Origin: Sphingomonas metalli
Lineage (GTDB): Bacteria > Pseudomonadota > Alphaproteobacteria > Sphingomonadales > Sphingomonadaceae
NCBI RefSeq assembly: GCF_014641735.1
Contig: NZ_BMIH01000003.1
Span: forward strand, 1 to 64,000
Direction: 5' to 3'
Length of the DNA: 64,000 nt
Shown here: piece by piece, positions 22,740-31,687 of the stretch
How positions within the stretch are numbered: position 1 is the stretch's first letter
How the letters are laid out: every line of letters begins with the position of its first letter
Translations under genes and position numbers: made by a program
Notes under the pieces: model-generated
What the model saw: the letters and a program-made list of their open reading frames with translations, nothing else
Databases searched by the model: none
What the model was told of the DNA's origin: nothing

Positions 22740-23909
22740 ATGGCGGACCAGCAGAACCCGGGGCCCGGCCCGATCCGTCTTGCCCAAGCCTATGCCGCCG
22801 GGCTGATGGGGCAGGCGCCCGCCATTCCCTTCCGCATCGATGCGCTCGAAGCCCGGGCCGAGGCGGCGATGGGGCCGGCGGCCTTCGGCTATCTGCGCTC
22901 GGCGGGATCGGAGACGACGGCGTCCGCCAATCGCGCCGCTCTCGACGCGATGCGGCTGGTGCCGCGCATGCTCCGCGACGTCGGCGAGCGGCGGCTGTCC
23001 TGCGAGCTGTTCGGGCGCATCCTGCCGGCGCCGCTCCTGCTCGCGCCGATCGGCGTTCAGGAGCTCGCTCATCCCGAAGCCGATCTGGCGACCGCGCGCG
23101 CGGCCGCGTCGCGCGGCATACCGATGGTCTTCTCGAACCAGGCCTCGGTCGCAATGGAGCCCTGTGCGGCGGCGATGGGCGATGCCCCACGCTGGTTCCA
23201 GCTCTACTGGACCCGTTCGGACGCCCTGGCCGAGAGCCTGGTGCGCCGGGCCGAGGCGGCGGGGTGCGACGCGATCGTGGTGACGCTCGACACGACGCTG
23301 CTCGGCTGGCGTCCCGTCGATCTGGACAATGGCTTCCTGCCCTTCCTCAAGGGCCAGGGTATCGCGCAATATGTCAGCGATCCGGTGTTCCGGGCGATGC
23401 TGGCGCGCCCGCCCGAGGAGGACATGCTCGCCGCGGCGCAGCTCTTCACGCGCCTCTATTCGGATCCCAGTCTCGACTGGCTGCGCCTCCGCCGCATCCG
23501 TGAGTGGACGCGCCTGCCCGTCGTGCTCAAGGGCATCCAGCATCCGGCCGATGCGGCGCGCGCGGCGGACGAGGGCTGGGACGGGATCGTCGTGTCCAAC
23601 CATGGCGGGCGGCAGGTCGACGGCGCCGTCGGCGCGGCCGGCCAGTTGGCGGCGTGCGTCGATGCGGTGGCCGGACGCGCACGTGTGCTCTTCGACAGCG
23701 GCATCCGCGGCGGTGCGGACGTGGTGAAGGCGCTGGCGCTCGGCGCCGACGCCGTGCTGCTCGGCCGCCCCTATATCTGGGGACTGGCGGCCGCGGGGGA
23801 ACAGGGCGTGGCCGCGGTGATCGACAATGTGATCGCCGAACTCGACCTGACGCTCGGCCTGATCGGCTGCGACGATGTGGCCTCGCTCGGTTGGGAGTCG
23901 CTGGGTTAG
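22740..23909 (+). CDS. FMN-dependent alpha-hydroxy-acid oxidase/dehydrogenase
   Basis: A 389-aa TIM-barrel flavoenzyme of the L-lactate dehydrogenase/glycolate oxidase/mandelate dehydrogenase family. Signatures are [25 protein letters not shown], the FMN region [33 protein letters not shown] and the active-site [12 protein letters not shown] with catalytic His, then [31 protein letters not shown] follows AAAGGAGAGGATC, a strong ribosome site. It oxidises a 2-hydroxy acid to a 2-keto acid; lactate is the default guess, but its place after the TonB receptor leaves other hydroxy acids open. Confidence 0.88.
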   Translation: MADQQNPGPGPIRLAQAYAAGLMGQAPAIPFRIDALEARAEAAMGPAAFGYLRSAGSETTASANRAALDAMRLVPRMLRDVGERRLSCELFGRILPAPLLLAPIGVQELAHPEADLATARAAASRGIPMVFSNQASVAMEPCAAAMGDAPRWFQLYWTRSDALAESLVRRAEAAGCDAIVVTLDTTLLGWRPVDLDNGFLPFLKGQGIAQYVSDPVFRAMLARPPEEDMLAAAQLFTRLYSDPSLDWLRLRRIREWTRLPVVLKGIQHPADAARAADEGWDGIVVSNHGGRQVDGAVGAAGQLAACVDAVAGRARVLFDSGIRGGADVVKALALGADAVLLGRPYIWGLAAAGEQGVAAVIDNVIAELDLTLGLIGCDDVASLGWESLG

Positions 23910-23958
23910 GGCAACCCGTTGCAGCGGATCGTTGTGGGAGCCTGACGCTCCCCTTCAT

Positions 23959-24056
23959 CGTCATCCCCGCGCAGGCGGGAATCCAGAACCTCTGACCTTG
24001 CGGGTTATGCGGAAAGGCTTCCGCGCGTCTGGATTCCCGCCTTCGCGGGAATGACG
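23959..24056. repeat. REP-like palindrome, CGTCAT(T/C)CCCGC family
   Basis: CGTCATCCCCGCGCAGGCGG at the left and its inverse at the right (CTGGATTCCCGCCTTCGCGG followed by GAATGACG) bracket about 45 bp. This palindrome family is common in intergenic DNA of sphingomonads. It lies between convergent genes and may also act as a bidirectional terminator. Confidence 0.75.
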
Positions 24057-24100
24057 AATGAAAGGTGCAACGCTACTCTGAACCTGCTGCGAGAGCCGGT

Positions 24101-25192
24101 TCACGCCACCTTGCCCAGCGCGACATAGCGCTGAAGATGCCGGTCCTGATCGCCCAGCAGATGATCGATCATCGTGATCCGCTTGGCATAGTGCGACAAT
24201 GGCAGCTCCCAGGTCATGCCGATGCCGCCATGCATCTGGATCGCCTCTTCCGCGACGAGCTGCCCGGTCGCACCGATCGTATATTTCGCCGCAGAGAGCA
24301 CGCGGTCGCGCGCCGGCCCCTGCTTGTGGTCGAAGGCATCGGCCGCGTTGATCACCGCGGATCGCGCCTGCTCCACCTCCATCAGCACCGTCGCGATGCG
24401 GTGCTGGAGCGCCTGGAACTTGCCGATCGGCACGCCGAACTGGCGCCGCGTTCGCAGATAGTCGATGGTCATGTCGCGGGCGACGTCCATCGCCCCCAGC
24501 GCCTCCGCCGACAGGGCGAGAAGGCCCGCGGCCTCCGCCTCGGCCAGCGCCGCGGCGCCATCGGTCGCGACGCAGGCGTCGGCCCCCACCCGGACGCCGT
24601 CCAGCTGCACCTGGGCAGAGCGTCCGCCATCGATATTGGCGTAGCCGCGGATCGACACGCCGGCAGCATCCGCGGGCACCAGGAACAGCGCCGGCCTTCC
24701 CTCGGCCACGGCGGAGACGAGCAGCAGCGAGGCGGCTTCGGCCTGCGCGACAACCGCCTTCGCTCCGTTCAGCGTCCAGCCTTCGGCGTCGCGGATCGCG
24801 GTCGTCGCGAGCCCGCCGTCCTCGGCTTCCTGATGCGCCAGGGCGACGATCGCGCTACCTGCGACGATCTGCTCGAGCGCCGGACGCCCGCCGGCGGCCA
24901 TCAGCGCGCGCCCGACCATCAATGTGCCGAGCAGCGGCTCGACCGACAAGGTGCGGCCCAGTTCCTCGAAGACGACCATGATGTCGAACCCCGAACCGCC
25001 GAACCCGCCAACGCTTTCGGGGAAGAGCGCGCCGGCGATGCCGAGCTCGCCCAGGCCCGCCCAGACCTTCGCGTTGTGGCCCGGCGCGTCATAGGCCGCC
25101 CGGTTGCGCGCTTCGGGAGGCGACTCCGCCGCCAGGAAGCGCCGCAGCGTATCGGCCAGCATCTGCCGGTCTTCGGAATGGCGGAAGTCCAT
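24101..25192 (-). CDS. Acyl-CoA dehydrogenase family protein
   Basis: A 363-aa flavoprotein (MDFRHSEDRQMLADTLRRFL) with an acyl-CoA dehydrogenase fold but a weakly conserved middle domain (LNGAKAVVAQAEAASLLLVSA). C-terminal TRRQFGVPIGKFQALQHRIATVLMEVEQARSA and EEAIQMHGGIGMTWELPLSHYAKRI are typical. The canonical catalytic Glu region reads AIQMHGGIGMTWE. Its ATG overlaps the stop of a second acyl-CoA dehydrogenase (TGATG). Tandem alpha/beta-type pairs of this kind form heteromers acting on bulky substrates such as steroid side chains or branched acyl-CoAs. Confidence 0.88.
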   Translation of the reverse strand: MDFRHSEDRQMLADTLRRFLAAESPPEARNRAAYDAPGHNAKVWAGLGELGIAGALFPESVGGFGGSGFDIMVVFEELGRTLSVEPLLGTLMVGRALMAAGGRPALEQIVAGSAIVALAHQEAEDGGLATTAIRDAEGWTLNGAKAVVAQAEAASLLLVSAVAEGRPALFLVPADAAGVSIRGYANIDGGRSAQVQLDGVRVGADACVATDGAAALAEAEAAGLLALSAEALGAMDVARDMTIDYLRTRRQFGVPIGKFQALQHRIATVLMEVEQARSAVINAADAFDHKQGPARDRVLSAAKYTIGATGQLVAEEAIQMHGGIGMTWELPLSHYAKRITMIDHLLGDQDRHLQRYVALGKVA

Positions 25193-26388
25193 CAGAGCCC
25201 CACGATCATCTTGGAAATGATGTTCCGCTGCACCTCGTTCGACCCGCCGAAGATCGAGAGCTTGCGGTTGTTGAAATAGGCGGGCGCCGCCGCCCCCGCG
25301 TCCTCCGGCCCGACCGGCTCGCCATTATAGCCCTCCTCCAGCGCTTCGGGGATGAAAGGCTGGGCGTAGGGGCCATAGGCGCGGCGGGTGAGGGCGGTGA
25401 TTGCCTGCCGGATCTCGGTGCCCTTGATCTTCAGCATCGAGCTTTCCGCGCCCGGCGCACCGCCGCCGGCCGCGGCGGCGACGACCCGCATATTGGTCGT
25501 CGCCATGTTGGCCAGTTCGATCTCGACCCGCGCCATCCGCGCCGCGAAGAGCGGATCGTCGGCAAGCGGCCGTCCGTCCCGCCGGATCGAACCCGCCAGC
25601 GACTGGAGGCGCTCGAAGGCCGCGATCGAGGAGCCGACCCCGGCGATGTTGGTCCGCTCATAGGTCAGGAGATATTTGGCATAGGTCCAGCCCTTGTTCT
25701 CCTCGCCGACCAGATTGCTCACCGGCACGCGGACATCGGTGAAGAACACCTCGTTCACCTCCGCCTCGCCATCGAGCAGCATGATCGGGCGCACTTCGAT
25801 GCCGGGCGTATCCATGTCGATGAGGAGGAAGGAGATGCCCTCCTGCGCCTTGGCGGCCGGATCGGTGCGGACCAGGCAGAAGATGCGGTTGGCGAACTGG
25901 CCGAGCGTCGTCCACGTCTTCTGCCCGTTGACGATATAGTGGTCGCCATCGCGCACCGCGCTCGTCTTCAGGCTGGCGAGATCCGAACCCGCGCCGGGTT
26001 CCGAATAGCCCTGGCACCACCAGTCGCGCCCGTCGAGGATCCGCGGCAGGATGGTCTTCCGCTGCTCCTCGGTCCCATATTTGATCAGCACCGGGCCCAG
26101 CATGCTGACGCCGAACGGAACGATGCGCGGCGCATGCGCCTTGGCGGCCTCGTCCTCGAAGATCGCCCGCTGGACGACGCTCCAGCCGGTGCCGCCATAC
26201 TCGACCGGCCAATGGCTGGCGAGCCAGCCGCGATCGTTGAGGATGCGATGCCATTCCTCCAGATCGGCCTTGGTCAGCCGCTGATCGTGGCGCACCTTGT
26301 CGGCCAGGCGCGCCGGCAGTTTGTCGCGCAGGAAGCTGCGTACCTCCTCGCGGAACGCCTCTTCCTCGGGCGTGAAGCGCAGGTCCAT
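25192..26388 (-). CDS. Acyl-CoA dehydrogenase family protein (partner)
   Basis: A 398-aa acyl-CoA dehydrogenase from ATG 26388 (MDLRFTPEEEAFREEVRSFL). FAD/acyl-CoA blocks include WCQGYSEPGAGSDLASLKTSA, YIVNGQKTWTTLGQFANRIF and VRVPVSNLVGEENKGWTYAKYLLTYER. The C-terminal GGSNEVQRNIISKMIVGL is a standard ending. The family member is FadE-like with specificity unknown. It heads the two-gene unit with the gene downstream (1-bp stop/start overlap), implying a heteromeric enzyme. An in-frame upstream extension beyond 26388 has low-quality sequence and no ribosome site, so it was excluded. Confidence 0.9.
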   Translation of the reverse strand: MDLRFTPEEEAFREEVRSFLRDKLPARLADKVRHDQRLTKADLEEWHRILNDRGWLASHWPVEYGGTGWSVVQRAIFEDEAAKAHAPRIVPFGVSMLGPVLIKYGTEEQRKTILPRILDGRDWWCQGYSEPGAGSDLASLKTSAVRDGDHYIVNGQKTWTTLGQFANRIFCLVRTDPAAKAQEGISFLLIDMDTPGIEVRPIMLLDGEAEVNEVFFTDVRVPVSNLVGEENKGWTYAKYLLTYERTNIAGVGSSIAAFERLQSLAGSIRRDGRPLADDPLFAARMARVEIELANMATTNMRVVAAAAGGGAPGAESSMLKIKGTEIRQAITALTRRAYGPYAQPFIPEALEEGYNGEPVGPEDAGAAAPAYFNNRKLSIFGGSNEVQRNIISKMIVGL

Positions 26389-26477
26389 TGATCCTCTCCG
26401 TTCTTTGCCGGGAGGATAGCAGAGGCGCGGCCGAGGGCAAGCGTTAAGGCATACCCGATCTTCTAAAGCGCCGAGTA

Positions 26478-26702
26478 CTACCAGCGTTCCGCATGCTCGC
26501 GCTCGAGCGAGTCGAGGATGCGGCCACCGGCCATGAACACCGCGATCGTGCAGCATCCGAACAGCAGTCGGCCGCCCAGCCCCGGATACTGGCCGAGATA
26601 TTCGGCGCCCCGATGCGTCGCCCCGACCGCGAGGCCATAGATGACCAGAAAGGCTTCGAACTTCGACTTGATGACGAACAGGCGGAAAAGACGGTGCAGC
26701 AT
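26478..26702 (-). CDS. Small two-helix membrane protein
   Basis: A 74-aa protein (MLHRLFRLFVIKSKFEAFLVIYGLAVGATHRGAEY...) with two hydrophobic stretches, FEAFLVIYGLAVGAT and LLFGCCTIAVFMAGG, and a charged tail SLEREHAERW. Start ATG 26702 is preferred to a TTG four codons upstream. No function is known; the spacing from neighbours suggests its own transcript. The compact, protein-like sequence makes it likely to be a real conserved sphingomonad gene. Confidence 0.65.
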   Translation of the reverse strand: MLHRLFRLFVIKSKFEAFLVIYGLAVGATHRGAEYLGQYPGLGGRLLFGCCTIAVFMAGGRILDSLEREHAERW

Positions 26703-26767
26703 GCCCGATGCCAAGCAAGGCAGGGGCCAGTCCCGGATTTCCGCCAGCGGCGGGCGAACCGATATGG

Positions 26768-28021
26768 TTAGCTGTCAGTTAATTCGACAAGGTCGAGCGC
26801 CTCGAGCAGCGCCAGCCGCGCCGCTTCGATCCGGCGGATCAGCGCGGGATCGCCGATAGCGTCCTGCCGGATCGCCTCGGGCCACTGCGCCTCGACCACC
26901 GCGGCGATCCGATCGAGCGTGCGGGCATCGACCAGGAACCTCGGATCCACCGTCTCGGGATCGGCGACGACGCGCAGGCGCAGACAGGCAGGCCCACCGC
27001 CATTCGCCATCGATTCGCGGACGTCGACCACCTCGACATGGCGGATCGGACCGTTGCCGGCCCGGTGCCGTTCCAGCCAGCGCCATACCGAAGCTTCTGC
27101 CCGCGTCTCGGCCGGAACGATCAGGGTGGTTCCGCGAGTGGTCGAGACGAGCTGCGCGTTGAACAGATAGGACCGGATCGCCGCCTCCAGCGACACCGCA
27201 GCCGCCGGCACCTCGACGATCTCGACCGTGGGCATCAGCGCGCGCAGCCTGGCGAAGACGCGCTCGCGCTCGGCAAAGGCCTGTTCGTGCGCGAACAGGA
27301 CGTTGCCATTGGCGACCGCGACGACATCGTTGTGGAAGGCGCCTGCCGCGATCGCATCGGGCGACTGTTCGACGAACAGGGTCCGCGCCGGGTCGAGGCC
27401 GTGGCGGCGCGCCACCGCCTGGCTCGCCTCTTGGTGCTGGCGCGCGGGGAAGGGGGCGTGGCCGGTGCCGTAGACGAAGATCTCGACGCCGGGCGCGTCG
27501 TGCGAGGATGCCAGCCGCATATGGTTGGCCGCGCCTTCGTCCCCGAACGGTGCGGGAACGGGTTCGTGAACGGCGTAGGCGGAATCGGCGAAGGCGAGCC
27601 GCAGCTGGGCGAGCGTCGCGTGCCATTCGTGGCTGCGATGGGGCATCGTCACCAGATTGGCGACGGTCAGGTGGCAGCGGCCGTCGCGGGTATCGGGGGC
27701 GGGCGACACGGTCGCGGCATTCGCCGCCCACATGGCCGAGGCGGACAGGGCCTGCGCCTGGAGATGGGCCGGCGCATCGGCATAGGCGAGCCCCAGCCGC
27801 GCCAGCCAGCCATGGTCCGGGCGGGGATGCGGCAGCAACAGGCCCTGGGTCAGCCCGAGCGCGAGGTTCGCCCGCATCTTCGCCAGTCCTTGCAGGGCAG
27901 CGGCGCGCGGATGGGACACGGCGCCGGCATTGCGGGTGGCGGCAAGGTTGCCGGGGCTGAGGCCCGCATAATTATGGCTCGGCCCGACGATTCCGTCGAA
28001 ATTGATCTCGACCAGCCTCAC
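26768..28021 (-). CDS. astB: N-succinylarginine dihydrolase
   Basis: A 417-aa enzyme of the arginine succinyltransferase (AST) pathway, hydrolysing succinylarginine to succinylornithine, ammonia and CO2. It opens with EINFDGIVGPSHNYAGLSPGNLAATRN and contains HLTVANLVTMPHRSHEW, AGAFHNDVVAVANGNVLF (His) and MANGGGPACLRLRV with the catalytic Cys, all standard AstB blocks. Start GTG overlaps the astA stop (GTGA). Slightly shorter than E. coli AstB (447 aa). Usually works after AstA; the adjacent astA appears frameshifted, so pathway flux may be impaired unless another copy exists. Confidence 0.93.
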   Translation of the reverse strand: MRLVEINFDGIVGPSHNYAGLSPGNLAATRNAGAVSHPRAAALQGLAKMRANLALGLTQGLLLPHPRPDHGWLARLGLAYADAPAHLQAQALSASAMWAANAATVSPAPDTRDGRCHLTVANLVTMPHRSHEWHATLAQLRLAFADSAYAVHEPVPAPFGDEGAANHMRLASSHDAPGVEIFVYGTGHAPFPARQHQEASQAVARRHGLDPARTLFVEQSPDAIAAGAFHNDVVAVANGNVLFAHEQAFAERERVFARLRALMPTVEIVEVPAAAVSLEAAIRSYLFNAQLVSTTRGTTLIVPAETRAEASVWRWLERHRAGNGPIRHVEVVDVRESMANGGGPACLRLRVVADPETVDPRFLVDARTLDRIAAVVEAQWPEAIRQDAIGDPALIRRIEAARLALLEALDLVELTDS

Positions 28022-29030
28022 CAGCGTGCCGCGACGACGACTTCGTCGCCGATCCCCACCCCGAGATGGGCCGCGGTCTTCGCCGAAAGAGCGATACGCC
28101 CGTCCCGGCGCTCCGCCAGCCCGCAGACGCAGCGATAGTCCGCCAGCCGTCCGCTCGCGACGAGCACCTCCTCGTCCGCATCGTCGACGATCGCGGCCAG
28201 CGGTCCGACCGCCGCGTCGCGGATCGAGCGGACGTGATCGGTCAGCGCGGTCATGGTCGGGCCGCCGTCGAAGATGTCGCAATAGCGGGTCCAGCTGAAC
28301 CCCTCATGCTCCAGCATCCGCATCGCCGCGCGCCCCGAGGGATGCGGCAGTCCGATCGCCGCGCGCGCCGCCTCGGTCAGCATCGCGGTATAGATCGGAT
28401 GCTTGGGCATCAGGTCGGCGATGAACTGGTGCCCGTTCACCGCATTGAACTCGTCCGCCTGCTGGAAGGTCAGCCCGAAGAACCGGCCAGCCAGCCCGTC
28501 CCAGAAGGGCGAGCCTCCGGTCTCGTCGATCACGCCGCGCAGTTCGGCGAGGATGCGGTCGGCGAAACGGGGGCGGTGCAGCCGGATGAAGAGGTAGCGC
28601 GACCGGGCGAGGAGCAGTCCCAGCCCGCCCGCTCGCCGGGGTGGAGGAAGAGTCCGCCGACCTCGCTCGACCCCTCCAGGTCGGTCGTCAGGGTCAGCAT
28701 CTCGGCGCGGAAGGTCCGCTCCAGTTCGCGGCTGTGCTGGGTGAGGGTGCCCAGCCGATAGCTGTAGAAGGGATGGCGCTGCCCGACCTGGGTGAACAGC
28801 TGGCACGTGCCGCGCACCTCGCCGGTCTCGGCATTCTCCAGGACGAGGACGAACAGCTCGTCGGCGATCTCTCCCTCGGCGCGCGCGAAGGCGGCGTGGC
28901 TGCGGTCGAGCTTGGCGCGCAGCGCGGTGCGATCGGGCGGCAGGTTGGTGAACCCGCCCCCGGTCAGCTTGGCCATCTCGTACAGGGGCTTCAGATCGGC
29001 ATCGAGGGCGGCACGGATGCGAAAGCTCAC
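28018..29030 (-). pseudogene. astA: Arginine N-succinyltransferase with 1-bp frameshift
   Basis: The two halves of AstA are in different frames. The N-terminal part (GTG 29030: VSFRIRAALDADLKPLYEMA ... TTDLEGSSEVGGLFLHPGERAG) runs into out-of-frame residues near 28632. The C-terminal part (GLGLLLARSRYLFIRLHRPRFADRILAELRG ... IGDEVVVAARW) continues in the next frame. The total span is 1013 bp, one short of 338 codons, consistent with loss of a single G/C within a run GGGCGGGC on the minus strand. Either a true decayed gene or a sequencing error in a GC-rich run. AstA transfers succinate from succinyl-CoA to arginine. The flanking overlaps with astB and the M20 gene are intact. Confidence 0.85.
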
Positions 29031-30229
29031 AGGCGGGCGCCCTCCGCGATCCGCAGCACCGCCAGCGTCGACAGCGCCGCCCGTTCGGCGAGGCTGTCGA
29101 CGAGCAGATACTCCTCGGGCGAATGGATGGCTCCGCCGCGCACGCCCATCGTATCGACCACCGGCACTTCCCTCGCCGCGACATTGTTGCCGTCGCACAC
29201 TCCGCCCGTCGCCCGTCGCCCCAACGTCAGCCCCAGCTCGGCGCCCGCCGCCTCGACCAGCGCGAACAGGCGCCCGGCCGCCGCATCGACGGGCTTGGCC
29301 GGCCGGTTGAAGCTGCCATGGCGATGGACGGCGACATCATGCGCGGCGGCGACCGTCTGGCAAGCCTCTTCGATCGCCGCGTCGGCGCGGGCGGTCGCCG
29401 CGGCGTCGGCGGGACGGAAGTTCACCCGCAGCACGGCATGGTCGGGCACCACGTTGTTGGGCCCGCCGCCGTCGATCCGCGCGGGATTGACCGTCAGACC
29501 CGGAGCCTTGGCCGCCGCGAGCCGGAGGGCGAGGTCGGCCGCCGCCACCAGCGCATTGCGCCCCTCTTCGGGATTGCGTCCGGCATGGGCACTGCGGCCG
29601 GTCACTGCCAGCGAGAAATTGCCCGTGCCCCCGCGCGCACCGGCCAGCGTGCCGTCTGGCAGGGCGGGCTCGTAGCCGAAGGCTGCCGCCTTTCCCTCCG
29701 CGAGCGCCGCGATCAGCGTCGCCGAGGACAGCGAGCCGGTCTCCTCGTCCGAATTGACGAGCACGTCATAGCCGATTGCATCGATCGCGCCCTCTGCCTC
29801 CAGGGCCGACAGCGCGGCCAGCATCACCTGCAGCCCGCCCTTCATGTCGGTCACGCCTGGCCCGATCAGGGCGCCGTCGGCCCGCCAGGCCTGCGACTGG
29901 AAGGGGTGATCGGGGCCATAGACCGTGTCCATATGCCCGAAGAAGAGCAGCCGGCGCTGCGCCTGCGGCCGCACCGCAAGGGTGAGATGCCGGCCATGCG
30001 CGACCGGCTCGATCCGGCCGTCCGCCGTCATCCGGTCGACCGGCGCGGGATCGACCAGCCGTACCTCGCCCGGCAATGCGGCGAAGGCGGCGGCGAGCCG
30101 TTCGGCCATCGTCGCGAGCCCGGACAGGTTGTAGGTGCCGCTGTTCACCGCCGCCCAGTCCCGCACCCCGGCCAGCATCGCCGCGGCATCGATCCGCGCC
30201 AGGATCCGCCGGGCGCTCGACGCGATCAA
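29027..30229 (-). CDS. M20-family metallohydrolase (CPG2/ArgE/DapE-like)
   Basis: A 400-aa zinc hydrolase. Metal ligands are in LLFFGHMDTVYG (His, Asp), GPGVTDMKGGLQVML (Asp), VNSDEETGS (Glu-Glu) and AIHSPEEYLLVDSL (His); the dimerisation/lid region GGTGNFSLAVTGRSAHAGRNPEEGRNA is present. Start is TTG overlapping the stop of the DUF481 gene (TTGA), a choice supported by the overlap pattern of its neighbours. Located directly upstream of astA, it may process succinyl-amino acids in place of AstE, but it resembles glutamate carboxypeptidase more than AstE. Specificity is not known. Confidence 0.85.
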   Translation of the reverse strand: MIASSARRILARIDAAAMLAGVRDWAAVNSGTYNLSGLATMAERLAAAFAALPGEVRLVDPAPVDRMTADGRIEPVAHGRHLTLAVRPQAQRRLLFFGHMDTVYGPDHPFQSQAWRADGALIGPGVTDMKGGLQVMLAALSALEAEGAIDAIGYDVLVNSDEETGSLSSATLIAALAEGKAAAFGYEPALPDGTLAGARGGTGNFSLAVTGRSAHAGRNPEEGRNALVAAADLALRLAAAKAPGLTVNPARIDGGGPNNVVPDHAVLRVNFRPADAAATARADAAIEEACQTVAAAHDVAVHRHGSFNRPAKPVDAAAGRLFALVEAAGAELGLTLGRRATGGVCDGNNVAAREVPVVDTMGVRGGAIHSPEEYLLVDSLAERAALSTLAVLRIAEGARL

Positions 30230-31143
30230 AAGGTATAGACCAGCGAGGCGCGGCTCACCGTGTCGGTCGTCTTGCGCCCCTCGGGCGGCATGCTTTCATA
30301 CTGGACGTTGTACGACAGCGCCGCGGACAGCGGTCCCAGCAGCTTGGCATTGAGCGAGCTGGTCGTCGTCACCGTTGAATTGAACCGCTCCAGATAGGCC
30401 GCCGCCTGCTGCTGGAACGAGAGGCCCGCGACGATCTGGTAGCGGAAATCGAGCGAACCGCGCGCCGACAGGCTCGACTGGGTATCGTCGTTGGTGAAGG
30501 CGGTAAGGCGATAACCGGGCCCGACCTCCAGGTCGAGCTGCATGCGCGGCCGCTTGATCGCGCTGTAGCCGAGCCCGCTCGAGACGGTCAGGCGATCGGT
30601 GTAGCCGAGGAAGCGGTCGCTCTCATATTGACCGACGCCATAGACATAGGCGCGGTCGTCGAACTTGTAGTTGGGCTCCCACGCGGCGAGATAATGCTCG
30701 CGCGTCGTCACCCCCTGGCTCTCCTGGAAGTCGGCGCGCGCCCGGAACTTGTGCCGCCATTGCAGCCCTTCGCGCTCCGCGTCGAGCACCGCGCTGCCGC
30801 CGGCATTGCTCGAATTGCCGGTGGTGATGAAGCCGCCCACCTCGGCGCGCCCCTTCCACAGGTTGAGGAAGCTCGCCTGGCGGATCACCTGCTCGCGCGC
30901 CGCCGCCCGGTCGGCCCGCCATTTCTGCGCGATGGCGAGCACTGCGTCGCCGCTGACCGGGTCGGCGCTGCGCGCGTACCGGACGATCGTCGACACGTCG
31001 TTGTCGTTCCCCGACTCCAGCGCGGCGTCCAGCATCGCCCGGATCGATTCTGGGATCATCGATGCCGCATCCGACAAGGTCGGCCCGCCCGGCGGGGGTG
31101 CCTGGTCGGCCGTGGCGGCAGCGAGGATCGCGAGGGACAGCAC
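30226..31143 (-). CDS. DUF481 outer-membrane beta-barrel protein (YdiY-like)
   Basis: A 305-aa secreted protein. A short signal-like N-terminus (MLSLAILAAATADQ) precedes a helical region, then the DUF481 domain: WKGRAEVGGFITTGNSSNAGGSAVLDAEREGLQWRHKFRARADFQESQG and repeated beta-strand patterns with aromatic residues, ending VSRASLVYTF, whose terminal Phe is typical of outer-membrane barrels. Function of the family is unknown; some members are salt or acid induced. Its stop overlaps the M20 hydrolase start. Confidence 0.82.
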   Translation of the reverse strand: MLSLAILAAATADQAPPPGGPTLSDAASMIPESIRAMLDAALESGNDNDVSTIVRYARSADPVSGDAVLAIAQKWRADRAAAREQVIRQASFLNLWKGRAEVGGFITTGNSSNAGGSAVLDAEREGLQWRHKFRARADFQESQGVTTREHYLAAWEPNYKFDDRAYVYGVGQYESDRFLGYTDRLTVSSGLGYSAIKRPRMQLDLEVGPGYRLTAFTNDDTQSSLSARGSLDFRYQIVAGLSFQQQAAAYLERFNSTVTTTSSLNAKLLGPLSAALSYNVQYESMPPEGRKTTDTVSRASLVYTF

Positions 31144-31183
31144 GCGTCCCTGCTACCGCCGGTCCGCCCCCTCCCGCAACCTC

Positions 31184-31687
31184 TCAGCGTGCAGTTTCGG
31201 TGCTGCCAAGTGCCGGGAGGTGCGGGCGGAAGGCGGCGAGCACGTCCTCGTAGAGCGCCCGCTTGAACGGCACGATCAGGCGCGGCAGATCCTCGGGATC
31301 GATCCAGCGCCAGCTGCGGAACTCCGGATGTTCTGTCCGGATATCGATATCGCCGTCCTCGCCCAGGAAGCGGAACAGGAACCAGCGCTGGGTCTGGCCG
31401 CGCCACTTTCCCTTCCACGCCTTGCCGATCAGCTCGGGCGGCAGGTCGTAGGTGAAGTCGCCGGGGGCCTCGGCGATCAGCTCGACATGCCCGGGGTCGA
31501 CGCCGGCCTCCTCGCCCAGTTCGCGCACCGCGGCGGTCAGCGCGTCTTCGCCGGGATCGATCCCGCCCTGCGGCATCTGCCACGCCTCCAGCGTCGAATC
31601 GAGCCGCTGCCCGACGAACACCTGCCCCGCGCGATTGACGAGCATCACCCCCGCGCAGGGGCGATAGGGAAGGTCCGCCTTGCTCAT
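31184..31687 (-). CDS. rppH: RNA pyrophosphohydrolase (Nudix)
   Basis: A 167-aa Nudix hydrolase. MSKADLPYRPCAGVMLVNRAGQVFVGQR, then WQMPQGGIDPGE and AAVRELGEEAGV forming the Nudix box GX5EX7REUXEEXGU with Mg-binding glutamates. KGKWRGQTQRWFLFRFLGED matches RppH/diadenosine polyphosphatase enzymes. It removes pyrophosphate from the 5' ends of mRNA to trigger decay. ATG overlaps the stop of the esterase gene by 4 bp. Confidence 0.9.
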   Translation of the reverse strand: MSKADLPYRPCAGVMLVNRAGQVFVGQRLDSTLEAWQMPQGGIDPGEDALTAAVRELGEEAGVDPGHVELIAEAPGDFTYDLPPELIGKAWKGKWRGQTQRWFLFRFLGEDGDIDIRTEHPEFRSWRWIDPEDLPRLIVPFKRALYEDVLAAFRPHLPALGSTETAR

